A stretch of 64,000 bases of DNA, taken from assembly GCF_021130785.1 (NCBI RefSeq), contig NC_060215.1:115406501-115470500 (forward strand), read 5' to 3'. This document shows positions 37,414 to 49,200 of the stretch, piece after piece. This DNA is from Homalodisca vitripennis. Lineage: Eukaryota; Arthropoda; Insecta; Hemiptera; Cicadellidae. Positions within the stretch are counted from its first letter, which is position 1, and every line of letters starts with the position of its first letter. Under the pieces are notes generated by a model, which was given only the letters and a program-made list of their open reading frames with translations, made no database searches and was not told the DNA's origin. The position numbers and the translations under genes are program-made.

Positions 37414-37824
37414 CAGTAGAGGACCTTGGCAATACTACTTAGAACGTGCTTTCATTTCAGTATTTAAAACGTATCCTCGACATCACGATGACATTTCTAG
37501 TTGTATAGGTATTGCATCATTTCGTCATCAGATGTACCTTAGCTACAAAACAGTAGAGGACCTTGGCAATACTACTTAGAACGTGCTTTTATTTCAGTAT
37601 TTAAAACGTATCCTCGACATCACGATGACATTTCTAGTTGTATAGGTATTGCATCATTTCGTCATCAGATGTACCTTAACTACAAAACAGTAGAGGACCT
37701 TGGCAATACTACTTAGAACGTGCTTTTCATTTCAGTATTTAAAACGTATCCTCGACATCACGATGACATTTCTAGTTGTATAGGTATTGCATCATTTCGA
37801 CATCAGATGTACCTTAGCTACAAA
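37414..37824. repeat. 137-bp tandem triplication
   Basis: CAGTAGAGGACCTTGGCAAT begins at 37,414, 37,551 and 37,688, exactly 137 bp apart. Copies differ by a few substitutions and by one base in the T run before CATTTCAG. The short frames ending in KTVEDLGNTT at 37,442 and 37,579 are the same repeat read twice. Near identity means a recent duplication. Confidence 0.97.
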
Positions 37825-38330
37825 AGAGCTCCCTCTGGTTTACCCAGTAGCCGTCCTAGAAGTCTGTGACAGCGTCAGATTTCAGACGTTTTACTAAGAA
37901 GAAGCTACTAGTCGGAGCTAACCTCAACATTCAAAAGAAATAGTTGTCATTATTTTGTCGACCTCTAAACTTTTCCTTAAATTTTGTAAATGTTAAATAG
38001 TGCCTTGTCCAGTTGATCATATCATAGTCCATAAAGGCTAAAACAAATTTATATCTAAAGCTAGTAAACCTGAGTTTGTTATTTTAATATAGTAAATTTC
38101 CAATGATTCTTACATAATACATTTAAGGAAAAATTGAACATTACAAGGCAGTAGAAACCAAAGTAAAGTCGAAAGTCTATTGGCCTACATATATATGTAA
38201 ATTTTCCTGTTTATTATCTAAATCAGTAAAATAATTTACTGATCACTGTAATGGAGTAGTAAGCTCAACAAAATAAAGTCTAGGACGAGAGTAGACAATA
38301 GCACTGTGTTCTGTGTACTGTCCCAATAGC

Positions 38331-38526
38331 TACTGTAGATGGCTATACCCTGTTCGGTGCATTCCCTCTCCAGGTAGATGGCGACATCACTAAATTTTAC
38401 CCTGTTCGGTACACTCCCCTTCTAGGTAAATTGCGACACATAAATTTCACTCTTTTCGGCACACCCCTCCACTAGGTAGATGGCGATACCACAAAATTTC
38501 ACCGTGTTTTGTTCGTTCTTTCACTA
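38331..38526. repeat. 52-bp minisatellite, about 4 diverged copies
   Basis: ACC(C)TGTT(C)GG-type starts occur at 38,347, 38,399, 38,449 and 38,501, each followed by a C-rich stretch, AGGTAGATGGCGA(C/T)A and AAATTT. The tail of a further unit precedes the first. Diverged, so older than the 137-bp array nearby. Confidence 0.85.
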
Positions 38527-39031
38527 GAAGATTATGGTCAATTAAAGTTGCACGATGTACATTTCACCATCCCGTCTAGATAGATACTCTGATAGAGTGC
38601 CAAATTGCAGGAATAGTGCATGTGAAAATTCCGTACCCATTCCAAGAATATCTAAGGTACACGAAAAATGAGGAAATGAACGTGACACAAGTATTGCAAA
38701 GAGAGGTTTGTAATATTTTTAATTGTTCGTAATATGTATACAATAATAAGTTAATTTACTTGTATGTATGTTGTTAATGTTATATATATGTGCATGTGCT
38801 TATGTGTGTGTTCATTTGATTGTTTGCTTTTACGATGGCGTAGAAAGCAATATGGCAACACACCACCCCACAATACATAACTTCCGTAGCAGCAGCTACG
38901 GATTGAGATGAAACACTCAGCCTTCGCTCAATCCAGTATATACTCATACGTGAAACTCCTTTGTATGAAGTTAACGTTTCATGTATGACAGGATTTAAAA
39001 ACAATAAAAAAAAATGTTGATCCACAACACG

Positions 39032-39195
39032 GTCGTTGTGATTCCTGACTTGCGCGCGTCAAAACGCTCTAGTATGATTTGTTTAATTCAATCTAGATTA
39101 TAATTATGTGTTATAGTTATTCACTAGAAGATGAGATCAGATTGAAGATTGCTATTTTGTATAACTGAACGAAGGTAAATATCCGGAAATATTGT
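39032..39195 (-). mobile_element. Element family A, one-armed fragment
   Basis: Has the same order as the right half of the 52.5 kb copy: TTGTGATTCCTGACT, GCGTCAAAACGCTCTAGTATG, AAGATGAGATCAGATTG, then ACTGAACGA and ATCCGGAAA. The CGAAACGTAGTGTT core is deleted. No left arm was found, so it is truncated and old. Confidence 0.7.
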
Positions 39196-40409
39196 AATAC
39201 GTGAAACATTGGAACTAGGTAACACTGTTCTTATTCAAAAGCTTTACGATATGAATTTTACTATAAAATGAAAGTAACAATTAATATCTTAAGCTAATAG
39301 TTATTTTTATTAGATAACGATAACGATATCATCATTGGACAAAATAAATCTTTTTTAAAATTAAACTATCGGGAGCAAGGCAATTAAGATCTGTAATTCA
39401 TTAATTTCGAGTACAATGAATGACTGATCCCTGATGGACTGACTGATTAACAATGCTGCAGCCAATGCTCGCAGTAATAACAAAACTTTCATGTTTGATG
39501 TGAAAAAACATGAATTATATTGTGTTCATGAATTTATTTAGTGAAACTTGTCTGACTATCCTTTGTCATATATTTTTTGTTGATTTGTAAATTTGAATCA
39601 TAAGTAATTATATTTGAACTATATAATTTGCTAGGACGTCTGGTTATTTGTTGTAATTAATTATTAACTCTAATTGTTAATTTCCTATGTATATTTTTAT
39701 AAACATGTAAGTGGCTGTGATTCTTTCAATATCTGTTGTAAAATGTATTGCTTATAACATCGCTTTTGCGTTTTGCCTCATAGTGTGTGTTAGGGAATCT
39801 ATCCTGATATCCAACCTAACATTTGGAAACTTAAAAGCTGGAATCAAACTCTTGTGAAAAATAGACTGTCCTTTAAAAAGAAAACTTTTCATTTCACACC
39901 CTATTACAATTGAATGGCATCTTTTTTTGCTACTTGCCAATATCTTGATATCCGATAGTAAAATTGTATTGCAGTGAATAACATTAGATTAACAATGTGG
40001 AATTTAACTCTGATTGTGGCTACTCAAAGAGTTATTGACATTATTAATGTTTTCCTTCTCAAGTGATATGGCCAAACTTAATTACGTTGAACAGAAAACT
40101 CTCCGTAGACAAAAGTAGGTTAACTTCGTTTAGAGACTTAGATAACTTATTACATTTGACAATGCAACCAAGTTTTCTTTCACCACATAGTCATTACAAA
40201 TTATTTTTATCTGGAGCTTTTCACAACGACATGTACTGAAAAAATATTGTTATATACTCTGAATGGTTATATAGTCAAAGACATTTGAAGTGGATGGATT
40301 AAATGAAAAGCAGTACAATAATATCTGTAAAAATATGCTGTGTGTACTTGAATTTAATTGTAAAAATTGACTAAAAATGTATTTAAATTGAATTATCTAA
40401 TCCATTTAT
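39196..40409. other. Gene-free AT-rich stretch
   Basis: Nothing supported. Confidence 0.4.
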
Positions 40410-40620
40410 ATTTAGTGGAGGTGGAAAGAGGTCTATTAAGGCTTTTAAAAAGTGTTTCACCCTCAGGCAGAGACATCGATCAACGCCGGGTAACCAGTAG
40501 GGACAACCCTCGAATTCAACAAATCGGAACAGCTTCGTTTATGTCCCCCTCTAGTTGGTCTTAAGAAGCCTCCGGCTGCAGTGAAACTTCCTTGAGTTTT
40601 GCCCCATAAACAGTGGTAGA
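40410..40620. other. GC-richer patch with short frame
   Basis: A 65-codon plus frame (40,367-40,564) overlaps a block containing ATCGATCAACGCCGGG and CCTCCGGCTGCAG. The frame's second half is Arg/Ser-rich and unrecognised. Could be a degraded mobile element or a conserved element. Confidence 0.25.
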
Positions 40621-41016
40621 TGTCATGTAAAAGTTTCTAGCCTTTATTTTGTTTAGTAAAATTATAGTTGGAATTAGTTTAAATATATTAGAATTACGAG
40701 TCCAAAAGCTTTTGAGTTTTTATTGTAAAGTAAAAACTCTTTGAGTCTTCAAACAGGTACTAAGTACAACAAAATTTAAGATTTTACCTGTAAAACTGAT
40801 AAAAATATGGACAATTTGAACGAGAAATGTATGAGTATTAAGCATATATTGAATAGGGAACACCTTCTATGATCAAAAATAAGGTCATAAAAATGTTTGA
40901 GATTTAAAATAGTTTTTATGGAGCTCAAATCTAGAAGGCGCTAAACAGGCAGATATTACGTTAATATAAAGTTGGTTTCCATTAAATCATTTTAAACGTT
41001 GGTGTGTGTGCGCTTA

Positions 41017-41560
41017 TACAGGGTGTAAATTGTATTTGATACGCCTGGATATATTAAAATCTGATTGAGATATCGATGTAAAATCTTCACCATATATATT
41101 AAAATATTTTTTGGACTATTTGAAGGATAAAAATATTTCCGCCCCCCTTTTTTCAAAGGGGCAAAAACCAATGTCACTTGAAATTTTCAAACTGCAACCC
41201 CTATCTTGTGGCATATCATTTGAAAGGTAAATTCAAAAGAAACACAAAGACCTGAACAAAATATCTCTACGACGATCCTATCAAAAGTTATGGGTGACCA
41301 ACCCCTTACATCTAAGGGTAAATATTAAGTCCTGAATATGCCTAGATGTATTCCAAATGGATTGAGATATCAATGTACAACCTACACCAGACTTATTAAA
41401 TTAATTTTTTCGATTTTTTTGTAACAAAATTTTCACCCCCCCCCCCCTCTTATCAAAGGAGGGTAAAAGGGGGTTGCTTTAAAATTTCAGATTGCAACCC
41501 CTATCTTGTGAGATGTCACGTTAAAAGTCTATTCAATGGAAACATAATGACACTAATATT
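41017..41560. repeat. Diverged tandem duplication of a transposon-like block
   Basis: Two related units, about 41,044-41,260 and 41,341-41,560, offset by about 298 bp. Both share ATTGAGATATC(G/A)ATGTA, a C run, TCAAAGG and GCAACCCCTATCTTGTG, followed by an ATTCAA-(A/T)GGAAACA-type stretch. The block opens with TACAGGGTGTA at 41,017. I recall CAGGGTG starts and GCAACCCC(T)ATCT lines from dispersed arthropod transposon fragments, but could not search. C runs up to 12 long. Confidence 0.8.
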
Positions 41561-41677
41561 TGCAATTACTCTTCTTCAGGACGTGTAAAAATAACTAAGA
41601 AATAATAAATAACTGTTTAGTGATTAAAAAGGGAAAAATCAAATTGTACAAATTCAAAATTTCTACCGTTTTGTGAG

Positions 41678-41877
41678 AGCCAGGAATCGAATGGTTTAAA
41701 GTGCGGATTCTGGGTCCGAGTTAGAGGTAAGACCTAGGTTCAAGTCTGTGACCATTGCTCTTTTTATCTCAACCTTATAATATACTGACTCTCCTCTTTA
41801 TCCTGTTTGTAAGCCATCGCCCATGAGAACTGGGAGAATAGGGAAAAAAGGATCGGCCTCTCCAAAGCAAAAAAAAT
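41678..41877 (+). mobile_element. tRNA-derived SINE, copy 2
   Basis: Aligns through head and body to the 16.45 kb copy. It has a degenerate A box, B box GGTTCAAGTCT (41,737-41,747), GCTCTTTTTATC, then CCCATGAGAACTGGGAGAAT and AAAAAAGGATCGGCCTCTCC, and it ends in an A-rich tail. More diverged in the tRNA part than copy 1. Confidence 0.8.
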
Positions 41878-42511
41878 TCTCTATGGTGTTTGCAGAACAT
41901 TCAAATTATGTTTTTGAATATATACATGAGTGATAATGTTATATATGTTTTAACTATCTAAACCATTAGATTAATGTTCAAGTAAATTTATTTTAAATGT
42001 GTTTGTACCTCACTTTTTATAAGCCACTATGATATGGAATGGGTTGTTCTGGTTTTGAAACGACCATGTATAAAGACATTAGAACTAAGTTAAAACTACT
42101 ATAAAAATTTAACACATTATAATTCTAAAATTTTCTTATCGATTTTTGCGAAAATTGTACGAGTTTTGCACATCATGATGGGGGAGTGTATGCAAGCAAA
42201 AGGTGCAAATTATGTTACCGTACGTGATATTCACACAAAAGATTCAAATTTTTTAATTATGAATATTACTTTTCCACTACGAATTTTTCGTTAATACAAA
42301 TTTAAACTTTGTGCAAAAATCCCTCAATGAAACGTAACTATACAAAATTTACTGCCTTGAATTTAAAAGTAAAAAAAGTAGAATAGTCATAATAAACAAA
42401 CAAATCATAACATTAATGCAGTATATGACATTGTGTAAAATGTTTTTTTACAGGTTTTTAAATACCTTTACGTATCCAATTAAATTTTTTAATACACGGA
42501 TGAGTTGTAAA

Positions 42512-42880
42512 CCTCACCATTACTTTGTTTGAAGGTTATTTTTGACGATGGAAGGATTGTGAAGGAAACAGGATTTTTTCGGACATTTGCCATCGTTAAG
42601 TGAAACAAGAAAACAGTAACACTACGTTTCGAGATCTGCAATCTGATCTCTTCTTCAGGTAAAGAACTAACCTAATACATAATTACAAACTAGGTTAAAA
42701 TAAACAAATCTTACTAAAGCGTTGTGGCACGCCTGAGTCAGGAATCACAACCTACATGTTGTATGTCAACTTCACTAACACTAAAGACATGCACTTAATA
42801 AAAAAAAACTAGTGTTACTGTTTTCTTGTTTCACTTAACGATGGCAAATGTCCGAAAAAATCCTGTTTCCCTCACCATTA
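42512..42880. mobile_element. Element family A, intact copy with target duplication
   Basis: A 347-bp element (42,523-42,869) flanked by an exact 11-bp direct repeat CCTCACCATTA (42,512-42,522 and 42,870-42,880). Inside are perfect 60-bp inverted repeats (42,565-42,624 and 42,810-42,869). The left end carries 42 extra bp, starting CTTTGTTTGAAGG, that the right end lacks. No open frame, so it is a non-autonomous MITE-like element needing a transposase from elsewhere. Perfect arms and duplication make it the youngest copy here. Superfamily unknown: a 10-11 bp duplication is longer than most MITE classes. Confidence 0.92.
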
Positions 42881-42999
42881 ACTAGAATATTACAGTCGCC
42901 TTCAACTCTCGGCCACCGAAAATTCGTGAACAAGTTGTAGTTTCGCACCTCACTGGATGCCGTTTTTATCAGGAGATTTAATTAAAGTAAAACACGAAA

Positions 43000-43200
43000 C
43001 CTGTCGGGCGGGGGGTGAGGGGGCGGGCGGTCTCGGGGGGCTGTGGGCTCAGACTCGGGGCGCAATTATACAAGGGCCACATAAATTTAAGTGTACGTCA
43101 GCATTGCTAGCGCTGCCCGTGTAGACGAGTAATCCCGTATGCGCCGGAAATTGGCGAATTTATGTCTCATGATATAGTCGCAACGCTGTCTCCTTCATCA
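43000..43200. promoter_or_regulatory. CpG-rich patch with G-quadruplex motif
   Basis: GGG-C-GGGGGG-TGA-GGGGG-C-GGG at 43,006-43,027 meets the standard G-quadruplex pattern (four G runs, loops of 1, 3 and 1), with further G runs to 43,060. It is followed by CpG-bearing unique sequence (GCTAGCGCTGCCCG, ATGCGCCGGAAATTGGCG). No open frame. Promoter or enhancer role is inference. Confidence 0.45.
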
Positions 43201-43584
43201 AGATACATGCTTCTGGTACATCAGCATACATGCATCAGCACTCGCTGATTGATTTTGGTAGAGATACAATTCCATTGCATTGTTCATTGTAAATGGGATA
43301 AAAGTTTGTACAATATGACTTATTGAGTGTAACTGATGTGACAATCTTATGGAGAGTCAGTATCCAGCAAATTATAAAATAAACGCTTGATAGGAATTCA
43401 TTGCATCATAACTGTAATAAAATATTTATATGAAAACACTAAATGGATGTTTACTTTATTGCCAATTTAGCAACACCATCCATGATGTAGCACCCTGCTC
43501 AACAATGCCCTGGTAAACTAACCCCTCTAAGGTCAACAATATTGCTTAGTTCTCCTAAACACAAGTAAATTTAACTTCGTAGCC

Positions 43585-43627
43585 AAGTTGGTTGGTAAGT
43601 TGGTAAGTTGGTAAGTTGGTAGGTAAG
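43585..43627 (+). repeat. (GGTAAGTT)n short tandem repeat
   Basis: Four exact GGTAAGT heptamers in an 8-bp repeat. Each is a consensus insect 5' splice site on the plus strand. Confidence 0.9.
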
Positions 43628-43844
43628 TACCTGAGATCTACTTTCTTAGGTCATTTAAATCTGTAATATTTTTTTAATCCACTATTTTCTTGAATTGCTG
43701 GTCTACTTGCCACTAACCCCCTGTGGTCAACTTTCACCCGGTCACAACGTGATGGAAGTAACCTCATGGGCAGTTTTTAGATTAAAGCTCACTATTAACG
43801 ACGACGCACTTTTGGGAAGGATAACTGGATTACTAATACATCAC

Positions 43845-44435
43845 ACGCCGTTTCAAGAGTTAGTATCTGTCCTCTTCTTCAGATGTCAAATCCTAAACCA
43901 CTGGTTTAGTAATCAACTCAAACAATGTATGGCATTTTGAATGTTGAGTTTACCTTTTATTCACATTTCTCTTGGTGCAGCGTTTGCGATCCGACAATAT
44001 CACAGGCTTGATTCTGGGAATCTTTAATCGGATTCTGTCTGAAGATATCCAAAACAAGTCGAAAAAAGAAGCTCAAAACAAACGTTTGCATCGTTTTAAC
44101 AGCAGACACACCTAGACTGCAACATCAAATGTAATTAAGGTGCTCTCATTGTCTCATCAGGAGCACAATTGAGTGTATTATCATGTTTTAGAAGCGACAC
44201 TAAACCATAGCGTAGCAACCGAGTTTACTATACATAAACGTTGGTATGGTGGGAAGGTATGGCGTTCAACACGCTAAAGTCGAAGCTTTCAAACAAGGCT
44301 TTTTACTCGTGGAAGAAGAGGACGAAAACCGTTCTCGAAACGAAATGACTTTTGTGACGTATGAAGATAGCACAATTCCCCGGAGGATTTCATTAGAGTA
44401 TCTTCACCTCGAAGATCGTAGAGGTCGAAACGCGT
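43845..44435. mobile_element. Probable foldback element with TTTCGA / CTTCTTC arms
   Basis: The left arm at 43,845-43,885 has CGTTTCAAGAGTTAGTATCT then CCTCTTCTTCAG. Reverse-oriented equivalents lie at 44,310-44,345 (GGAAGAAGAGGACG, TTCTCGAAACG) and again at 44,399-44,435 (ATCTTCACCTCGAAGATCG, GTCGAAACGCG). The 67-codon frame at 44,246-44,449, acidic then basic, is made of these arms and is rejected as a gene. Related in motif design to family A but not alignable outside the motif. Confidence 0.55.
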
Positions 44436-44636
44436 TACAGTCTACATGATATGACTAAAAAGCTATGCATGTTAGATATCAGTTTAGGTTTACATGCATA
44501 TACTATATAATGGATATAGTATAACAGTAGACATGCAATCTGCGAGTAAATATATTACAATAAAAGATAATAAAATTAAGAAGAAATTATTGAAATAAAT
44601 TTATTAAATGTAATTAAGAGATTATCATTTTTAATG

Positions 44637-44810
44637 AGAAGCCGTTCTGTCTCCTTTTTAGTGTTTTTCTGTCCGTCCTCTATGCTCTATCTCTATGCGA
44701 GGATAATTTACAGGTCTACAGTACTAATAAAGTGCAACAATCGCAGACAGGATTTGAACCTGCACTATCTCTAACTTAGACTAGAAGTCTAACGCCCTAG
44801 ACTATAAAAC
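44637..44810 (-). mobile_element. tRNA-derived SINE, copy 3
   Basis: On the minus strand the order is a degenerate A-box region, B box GGTTCAAATCC (44,750-44,760), then the body with AGAGGACGGACAG, AAAAAGGAGACAG and ACGGCTTCTC. This matches copies 1 and 2 in the same order. The head is full-length but lacks acceptor-stem pairing. Confidence 0.8.
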
Positions 44811-45989
44811 CTACTTTATAACAATTATATAATAAATTATTGTAAATATTTAAAAATGAAATGTGCCATTAGGTATGTGGTTTTGCCTATAATATCGTTT
44901 ATTTATTAATGTAACAGTTAGATAGTGTAAACTAAAAATTAAAGTTTGTAATGTTTTATATATTTAATTGAATTAAGTAATAAAAAGTATATTTGCTTAG
45001 TTTGGCATTTAAAATTAATTATTTCTTCAAAAGTAATTTCAAATTTACCAAAAACTAGGGCCTATTTAAATAAATTCAATGTTTCTTCTTTTTTCAGAGA
45101 AAAGTTAGGAAGGAGATCAAAACATAATTATTATGGTACACCCTGTAATCTCAGCATATTAGTCAATTCAGGCGAGTTACTTGACAAGGAGTTAAGGTAC
45201 GTTTATTGCTACACAACAGTAAATTCTGAAACCAGAAACGGTTTGGAGAGGCATTTCTAAGAAAAGATGCTTATTTAATTAATTAATTCGTGGTAATAAT
45301 AGACGAAGGTAATAATAATGCATTCGGTTTTCTGTTGGAACAATGTGTTTTAGTACTGTAATTTCTGAATATATTAAAAAACAGCATTTTTTATTAATAT
45401 TTTACCCTGGCTGGTAGGAATAGGAAGCATAGTTATGGGGCATAATTTGATCATCCCAGAGAATTTAGGTTGAAGATAATGTGAAATCTTTACAGTATAT
45501 TAATGAAAAGTACTGGTCGGATCTATTTTCATTTATTTAAAATTTCATTTATTACGAAAATAAATTTCCTAAACAAATAATTAGTTAAAAAATACCATTT
45601 TGTAAAATTATACTTGTATGAAAACTGTATGATTTACCTGTATGATTTTTTTTGGGGGCCTGATTAGAGAAATCGCCCAATTCCCCTACTCTAAATGCCT
45701 GATGCAATGGTGAAAGAAATGTTAGTTTATATTTTCTGTCTTCAAGGAGATTATCTTAACAGGCTATGCATACAAAATAAACATTTATTTTTTAAATCAA
45801 AATCAATTGCACCAACTTACTATTGAGGAGAGAAAAGATTTCCGAAGCCATTCTTTGAAAAATAAAATTTCTGATTCAAATGCCTTCTTCTTTATAGCAT
45901 AATATGCACACTCGACACTGCAGCCAGCTCGATTACCCACTCAACTGTGGGTAAACAAAGTTTTACCTACAACCAGAAACATCTCCGGC
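44811..45989. other. Gene-free AT-rich stretch
   Basis: TTCTTCTTTTTTCAG at about 45,085-45,099 is acceptor-like, but the phases beyond it close within a few codons. TACACCCTGTA at 45,137-45,147 is the exact inverse of 41,017-41,027. No gene. Confidence 0.4.
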
Positions 45990-46227
45990 ACAAAATTAGT
46001 CCCGGCCTAACTCAGATATAAGGTGTAACTTTGCAAGAGGCGTGTTGGGTTAATTTAAATGGGGTTCGTGCTGTGCGGCGCGCCAAAGTTTGTAATATAA
46101 AAACACGTCTGAGTGCAGGGCAAGTCGTTAATATGTGAGAGTAGTAACTCAACATTAGCGTACCTTAGTTCTTGGAGTGGCTACTTGATGCACTGCATGC
46201 GGGCCCTTATGTGTCGACCGCTGTGTA
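45990..46227. promoter_or_regulatory. CpG-containing candidate regulatory block
   Basis: Contains GTGCGGCGCGCCAAAG, AACTTTGCAAG and CCAAAGTTTG (nuclear-receptor-like half sites) in AT-rich flanks, with no open frame. Motif-level evidence only. Confidence 0.3.
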
Positions 46228-46296
46228 GCAAGTAGCAGGAGCTAGCAAGTAACAGGAGCTAGCAAAGAAGCAGGAGCTAGCAACTAGCTTGAGCTT
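46228..46296. repeat. 17-bp tandem repeat, 4 copies
   Basis: Units of GCAAGTAGCAGGAGCTA with lengths 17, 17, 18 and 17 and a few substitutions; the last is the most diverged. Confidence 0.9.
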
Positions 46297-49200
46297 GCGG
46301 GTATTTCCGTGTCAGTTGACCCCTGCCTCATACAATCAATTCTCTTTTTATTTCTTCCGTATTGATTAGTTATATTCTTTACAATATCCCACTATCGGAA
46401 TCAAAATCAACAATATTAATTATAATATTATAACAAAAATAAACACTTATTAGTTTCACTACTTAATTATAAAACACCACGAAGCTGGAACTAATGAAAT
46501 CCAAATGGGGTGTAGGCTAATATAACCCTTGTTATATCTTACCTTCAAACATTCCGGAAGTTATTCAGGTTCGTAGTATACAATACCTACTTTCCAAGTT
46601 GCTACACCTCGTAAAGATATCATAGGGAATACACGTTATATACTTTCTCAAGCATTCCGTCAGTGAAGTTTATTTTTACAGTGATATTGTCTAATCTAAC
46701 CCCTCAATAGACTTAGTAATGATTTAGAAATTGTGAAATATTATACAAAGTAGTCATGATTGTGTTACTCATCCCAGTATAATTATAATACAATTATAAC
46801 ACTCAATTATAATACTCTTATCAATTGACAATATTTTACAACTGGTCATTTCAGGCTTTTATTATGCAATTCTGCCACCAAAAACAGTAGCACTGTATTT
46901 CCAATACTGTAACCGACTGTGAAATGATTAAATAATTATTATTTAGTGAGGGAAATTCATATTTAGACAAAAACGTGGTGTCAACAATATTTTTCAATAT
47001 GGATATTATAAAGGATCCAATACAATAGTTTAAGTCAAATTGAACTAGCAAAATTTGTATTTCGGCATTTTAGTAATATCATTATCTTAATTTAATTGCT
47101 TCTTTGCTAATAAGTATTGAAATTGTCAAATGTGTCCCTGTGTGGTCTCTTCATTACTCATATCCTCCTTGAAAGACTTTAAATTTCTGTGTTAAAAATA
47201 TTGGTTATATAAACTGGTTAAGTTTAACCTTACACAGATATAAGTCAACACAAACTGTAGATATTGTGTTTTTCTCCTAAAATGTTTCTTTTAGTAACAC
47301 TAATATTTACAAGAAAGCATATTTTCGATTCGACGTTACAATTTTTAAATAACAATTTACATAAATAATTAAATCGAAGAAAAATACATTTATTGATTAA
47401 ATGTAAGTATGGATCAAGACCTACTATAGGACATACTTATTCAAAGAATTAATCACGTTTTGAGATACCTTAATAATACAGAAGAGACATACATCTCTTT
47501 ACATGTACGTACCTGGGAGTATTAGTCGATCTGGGTGGGAGATAAACAAACGTTTGATATATTTGTTATTCAAGAGATCTCTTACGTTTTGCCGGCAGGA
47601 TTTATACTACAAATATAAATCAATCCGAAATTATATTGACCTTTTCAATATTAATAGAATGTTTATCTGGTCAATATGTAAGCTGCCTGTACTTTAAACC
47701 ACTACTGAATGTTTACATTACTACTGCTTAGTTAGTTTTGATATTGACATAATTTTAGTTCATTATTATTTTTGAAGGGTGTTTCTATTTTAATACAATA
47801 ATAGTAACGAGTATTTCCAAGTGTTCCCAAAAGATACAGCAACTGTGGTACATTTGCTACTGGATTATAATATAATTATTAAAAACAAAATTATTAAAAA
47901 AATATAAGAGTTACATAGAAACTTACAAGAAACAATAACATTTTTGCATTTATTTAGGTTTATATTTCTCTTAAATATTTTGTGGTCACTTTCCTTCAGA
48001 CTGCACGCCAAGAGGTCCATGGGGTGCAAAGTAGGAAAAAGTCTTCCTTCCCAACTCAAGCCTCAGTGATGGCAGCTGAAGCAAGCTATCCTGTCGTGCA
48101 CACTCAATTACGTGACTTAACCTCACGATTTAATTAATTTGCTCTTTGTGTCAAAAGTAAATAATAGACAATGAAGACCGAATAATAATGCAACACACAG
48201 ACTGAATAATGCAAACACCTTAATGGGCATAACTTGGGCAATTGTGCGATACGCGCTAATGCGGTCAAATAATTCGAAGTTATAACCGAATTATCAAACA
48301 CTGTTTTGATTCTGGAGTAGTAAGAGTATTTACATTTTCCAAATCCTAACTGTTACCAAAAAGAGGTAACGTGTAATTAATTAATAGAATAATCACTCAT
48401 AGGACTATTACCTTTTCAAAAGCTTCAGGTGAGAGTGTATTCAATCTATAAATATATTTCAAGACCTCGAGATGAAAATTTAGGGTTAGAATCAAAATGG
48501 AATCCTAATATTTTTAATCACTTACATACATTAAGAGGTTTATTTTGATGTAACACTGCATCATCTCTATCTATGGGTTTTACTTCGCTACAAGAAGTCG
48601 AGTTACTAACTTTCAAAACAGAGAATTCGCAGTGACTGAGTTGAAAACCATGCCTGGATCCTTCGACCATCGTTTAATAGCCTCCAAAAATCAGTGTTAA
48701 TTTTTTAATTCCCGATGGAAGATTAGAAGGTGGAAGAGATAACACAAGCGTTGTATGAGTCGTCGGTATATGAATTGAGAGAATATTACCTTAAAGATTA
48801 GCTGTATGTAATAAATAGAATTAGTTCCAAACAACTGCCTCGAGGGACTCCGACACGTCTAGGAAGGATAAAGAAACTCTTCCATTGACCTTTGAAATTT
48901 TAGTTATACCGTAGATATATGTAGAGAATCATTCCACTGAGAGTTTTTCATGTGTATAACACTTTAACTGAACAAGAATAGTTAATAATTTACATAGTCA
49001 AAAGCCAAGGTACCAAGGCCAAGGTAGCCAAGATAGGTGTGTGTTATTTTACGACACTCTTATCTTTAACACACTACAAGTCATCAGCCACATCGAGGAA
49101 TCGTGCTGAATTCCTGTCTAAACCCAACTTGACTTTCTGAAAACCAATTCTCAGACTACAAAATACAACTTAAATGCTCAACTACTACCTTTTCCAGTAG

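Noticed and set aside
44246..44449. 67-codon plus frame with acidic and basic clusters
   Set aside because: The sequence consists of reversed transposon-arm motifs (GAAGAAGAGGACG, CTCGAAACG).
45085..45130. Exon after TTCTTCTTTTTTCAG
   Set aside because: Reading beyond the site closes within about ten codons, and no composition change is visible.
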